Assembly: GCF_000372725.1 (NCBI RefSeq)
Contig: NW_005198244.1
Span: 944,718-1,008,717, forward strand
DNA length: 64,000 nt
Direction of reading: 5' to 3'
Source: Emiliania huxleyi CCMP1516
Taxonomy: Eukaryota; Haptophyta; Isochrysidales; Noelaerhabdaceae
Under the pieces are notes generated by a model. It made no database searches, had not been told where the DNA came from, and saw nothing but the letters and a program-made list of their open reading frames with translations. How positions within the stretch are numbered: the stretch's first letter is position 1; each line of letters begins with the position of its first letter. Below, piece by piece: positions 61,855 to 64,000 of this stretch. The position numbers were made by a program, and so were the translations under genes.

Positions 61855-62290
61855 TCCGTGTCCCCTCACCCCTCGTCACAACCCGACACGGAAGAGCGGC
61901 AAGAGTTGGGGCTGCGGCTACGGCTGCGGCTACGGCTGCGGCTACGAGAGGGGCCGGGGTCGCGGGAGAGCCGCTGCGCCGCGTGGACGCGCCTACACCG
62001 CTCTTGCTCCACTCGCCACCTCTCGCAAAGGTCCAAAGCCATAGCCACCACCTCCTCCGGCAAGTCCTTTCGCCGTATCTCGCCGTCTCTCCACGCCTGC
62101 CGCCTGGAAGAACTCGTCGTCATAGCCGTATTGCATCACAGCCTGCTGAACTGCGTCGTGTACGACCCCTGTCGTCCTATCCTGCGCCTCAGCCACGACC
62201 CCTGCCGTCCTATCCTGCGCCTCAGCGTCGGAAAAGTCGAACTCGGAGTCATACTCGGAAGCAGGGGCACAGACGGCCGCACACTGGGCA
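61855..62290 (-). pseudogene. Degenerate dispersed coding fragment (ASEYDSE-type), copy 2
   Basis: On the minus strand: PASEYDSEFDFSDAEAQDRT, a duplicated AEAQDRT unit, AVQQAVMQYGYDDEFFQAAG and GPLREVASGA, then the Arg/Ser-coded run shared with 6790-6870. It is longer than copy 1. It is a relic or part of a repeat; no function is claimed. Confidence 0.45.
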
Positions 62291-62607
62291 AATCGGCCGA
62301 TTTCCAACCCGCTAAATCATCACGGCCCCGTAACACCCTCCGCGCGCGGTCAAAGGCTTCCCAGGGCCGGTCCATGACATGAACCGATAGACACAAGCAA
62401 AAAAACCGCACCTCTAAAAGCTTCTCGGGCACCCCGAGGCCCATACGGTCTCGAGTGCCACCCTTTGCAGCCCTGTGATCTTGACAGCACCCCTCTCAGG
62501 CCTATGATCCTCAGCGCGCCCCCTCAAGATCTGCTGAGATCCCCACAGACCCTGCCGTGGGTGCTTGATCCTGAGGCGCGCCCCCGCCGGTGCTGTGATC
62601 CTGAGAG

Positions 62608-63060
62608 GGGTGTCTTTGGGCTCAAGCAGGTTTGCCTCTCGCACCCCGTCTGTTTTCCTTTCCTTTTTTCTCTACAGCACCCTCTCTTTCCTCTCTATTT
62701 TCCCGGGAAAACTGCGTGGAAATCGTCAAATTTTTGGCTCTGAGCCGAGTCTGAGGCTGGTTTGGGCCCCAAATCAGCCAAATTTTAGGCCAAATCGGCA
62801 AAATGCCGGGAATTTCGCGGAGAACCCGTGTATACCTGGAAAGTTACCCTGCGACCGCCTGGGTATTTTGTCGATTTCCTCAATTTTGCCTCAGATTTTG
62901 CCCCAGACCAGCTCTCAGACTCAGGGAAACTCGCGAGTTTCCAGAATGGAGCACCAAACACCCTCTGTTTTCCCTGGAAATTTCCGGAAACGCAAAGTGC
63001 TGGGGACCCTCTGTTTTCCTTTTTGTTTTCCGGAAAACCTGCTTGAGCCCAAGGGTGTCT
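62608..63060. mobile_element. 437-bp MITE-like element with 8-bp target duplication (copy 2, inverted)
   Basis: The element spans 62616-63052. Its ends read TTGGGCTCAAGCAGGTTT and, on the other strand, TTGGGCTCAAGCAGGTTTTC. It is flanked by GGGTGTCT at 62608-62615 and 63053-63060. Length equals copy 1 exactly. The interior is highly similar to copy 1 in reverse orientation (for example the TTTCCGGAAA and CCCTCTGTTTTCCCTGG segments). Confidence 0.9.
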
Positions 63061-64000
63061 GTGATCCTGAGAGAGGCTTATCGGGCATACCAGTCCCCCC
63101 GTACAGTCGAGTAGATGGGCCCCCACGGGCGCACGGCTCTCCGTCTCCGGGATGAGGGATCGCCCCTTCGCCCCCCTACCCCCCCGGAGAGCCGTCGGCG
63201 GCGGTGCCACCGCCTGCGCGGCGGGTCGGCCCGGGCCCTCCACCTCCCCTCACCCCGCGGCAGCCTCGGCCACACGCGGCTGACCAGCCGCCGCCCCCAG
63301 CCTGCGGGTCGTCGACGTGCTCCGCGGTCGAGCGGCAGGTCGGTGAGGAAGCAGTTTGCGGCGACGGCGGCGCGAGCGCGAAGCGCAGCGGGCGGGCGGG
63401 ACGGACGGGACGGATTTCGCGACACAAAACTCGCGGGAGAATGATATGTGCTCGACAAGCGGGGCCGTCGAAGCGCGAAGTTCGCCCGTCGCGTCCGATC
63501 GGACGACGTTCGTGAACACATCGTGGGGCGTAGGTATATTGTTGGCAAATCAAGACACAGAGCTCACACAGAATCACAGCGGGAGGAAAGCGGCGAGTCG
63601 CAATTCCAGGGGTCGTTGTGGCGGGCCACCCTGTCCAGAGAGGCATGGATGCCAATCTGGGGTCTCTCGACCGAGTCTATGAGCCCTGGCCGCCTCCCGA
63701 TCTTGGTGGTAAGGCCGCAGCCGAAGAGGGCGACGGAGATGGCGCGGGAGAGTACGGGTGTTCCAGGGGATCACGACACGCACCGACCCTTCACGAGCCG
63801 AAAGGCTGCACCCGGGGAAGGCACAGTAATCCGGGCACGTGTTGGGCGCCCCATTCCGTTTAGGGCTAGGTCGGCTCAGGGCCCCGTCCACCTCCCTCCC
63901 ACTTGGCGCGTGATAATGGGGAGATGCCACCCAGGCCAGCCAGGGCAGGGGCGGAGAGCGAGGGCGGAGGGCGGGATGGGCGCCAAGCGGGAGGGAGCGG
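63061..64000. other. Region without a supported gene
   Basis: Open frames exist on both strands (63078-63655 and 63574-63930), but they conflict and show no domain. The window may end inside an upstream gene region. Confidence 0.3.

Noticed and set aside
63574..63930. 118-aa minus-strand ORF near the window end
   Set aside because: No recognised family; neighbouring frames are equally open.

Overview
The window looks like nuclear DNA of a GC-rich, intron-bearing eukaryotic alga. The best fit is a haptophyte close to Emiliania (Gephyrocapsa) huxleyi. The grounds are very high GC, short introns of about 65-180 nt, many introns with GC-AG boundaries, introns filled with 10-11 bp tandem repeats, long proline- and alanine-rich linkers, and a plausible bipartite plastid-targeting presequence. 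The species call is inference; no marker gene is present. I saw no rRNA, confident tRNA, CRISPR or prokaryotic operon structure. One run of 254 Ns (9112-9365) marks an assembly gap.

Layout. 1-2596 (+): C-terminal part of a TrkH/HKT-type potassium transporter. 3396-5873 (+): intronless cysteine-rich type I membrane protein. 6162-6930: a 437-bp MITE-like element and a degenerate dispersed coding fragment. 7019-8059 (+): SPRY-like protein. 8766-11835 (-): UBA-PUB-UBX protein, a p97/Cdc48 cofactor type. 12616-14873 (+): membrane-anchored LRR protein with a frameshift. 15415-19205 (-): ankyrin-SET protein. 20021-25688 (+): first GH3 beta-glucosidase, membrane anchored. 25985-26833 (-): unknown. 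27512-28157 (+): Cu-SOD-like protein. 28203-29524: dispersed element. 30394-31545 (+) and 32616-33284 (+): unknown genes. 33896-37219 (-): EI24-family membrane protein. 37620-39385 (+): NYN-domain nuclease-like protein. 39829-42543 (-): repeat protein, probably plastid-targeted. 44093-45211 (-): GST-HIT fusion. 45706-46282: second copy of the dispersed element. 48373-50329 (-): MATE transporter. 50578-52425 (+): DHYC palmitoyltransferase. 53007-57069 (-): second GH3 enzyme. 57400-59000: satellites and repeats. 59677-60686 (+): four-exon unknown gene. 60987-61733 (-): algal unknown with a C-terminal helix. 61855-63060: inverted counterpart of the 6.2-6.9 kb repeat block.

The genes do not form a pathway. 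The set reads as ordinary housekeeping and membrane genes, with two secretory or cell-surface glucosidases of different GH3 subtypes. Two gene pairs are head to head: the EI24 and NYN genes, and the ankyrin-SET and first GH3 genes.

The most striking signal is how introns are built. In the Trk, first GH3 and NYN genes, the 5' end of the intron is an imperfect copy of the first 15-50 nt of the next exon, in register with the splice sites. One intron consists largely of 65-bp units that each run from GT to AG. This looks like intron birth by tandem duplication across a proto-splice site, caught at several ages. A pair of 437-bp inverted-repeat elements with perfect 8-bp target duplications is the second solid result.
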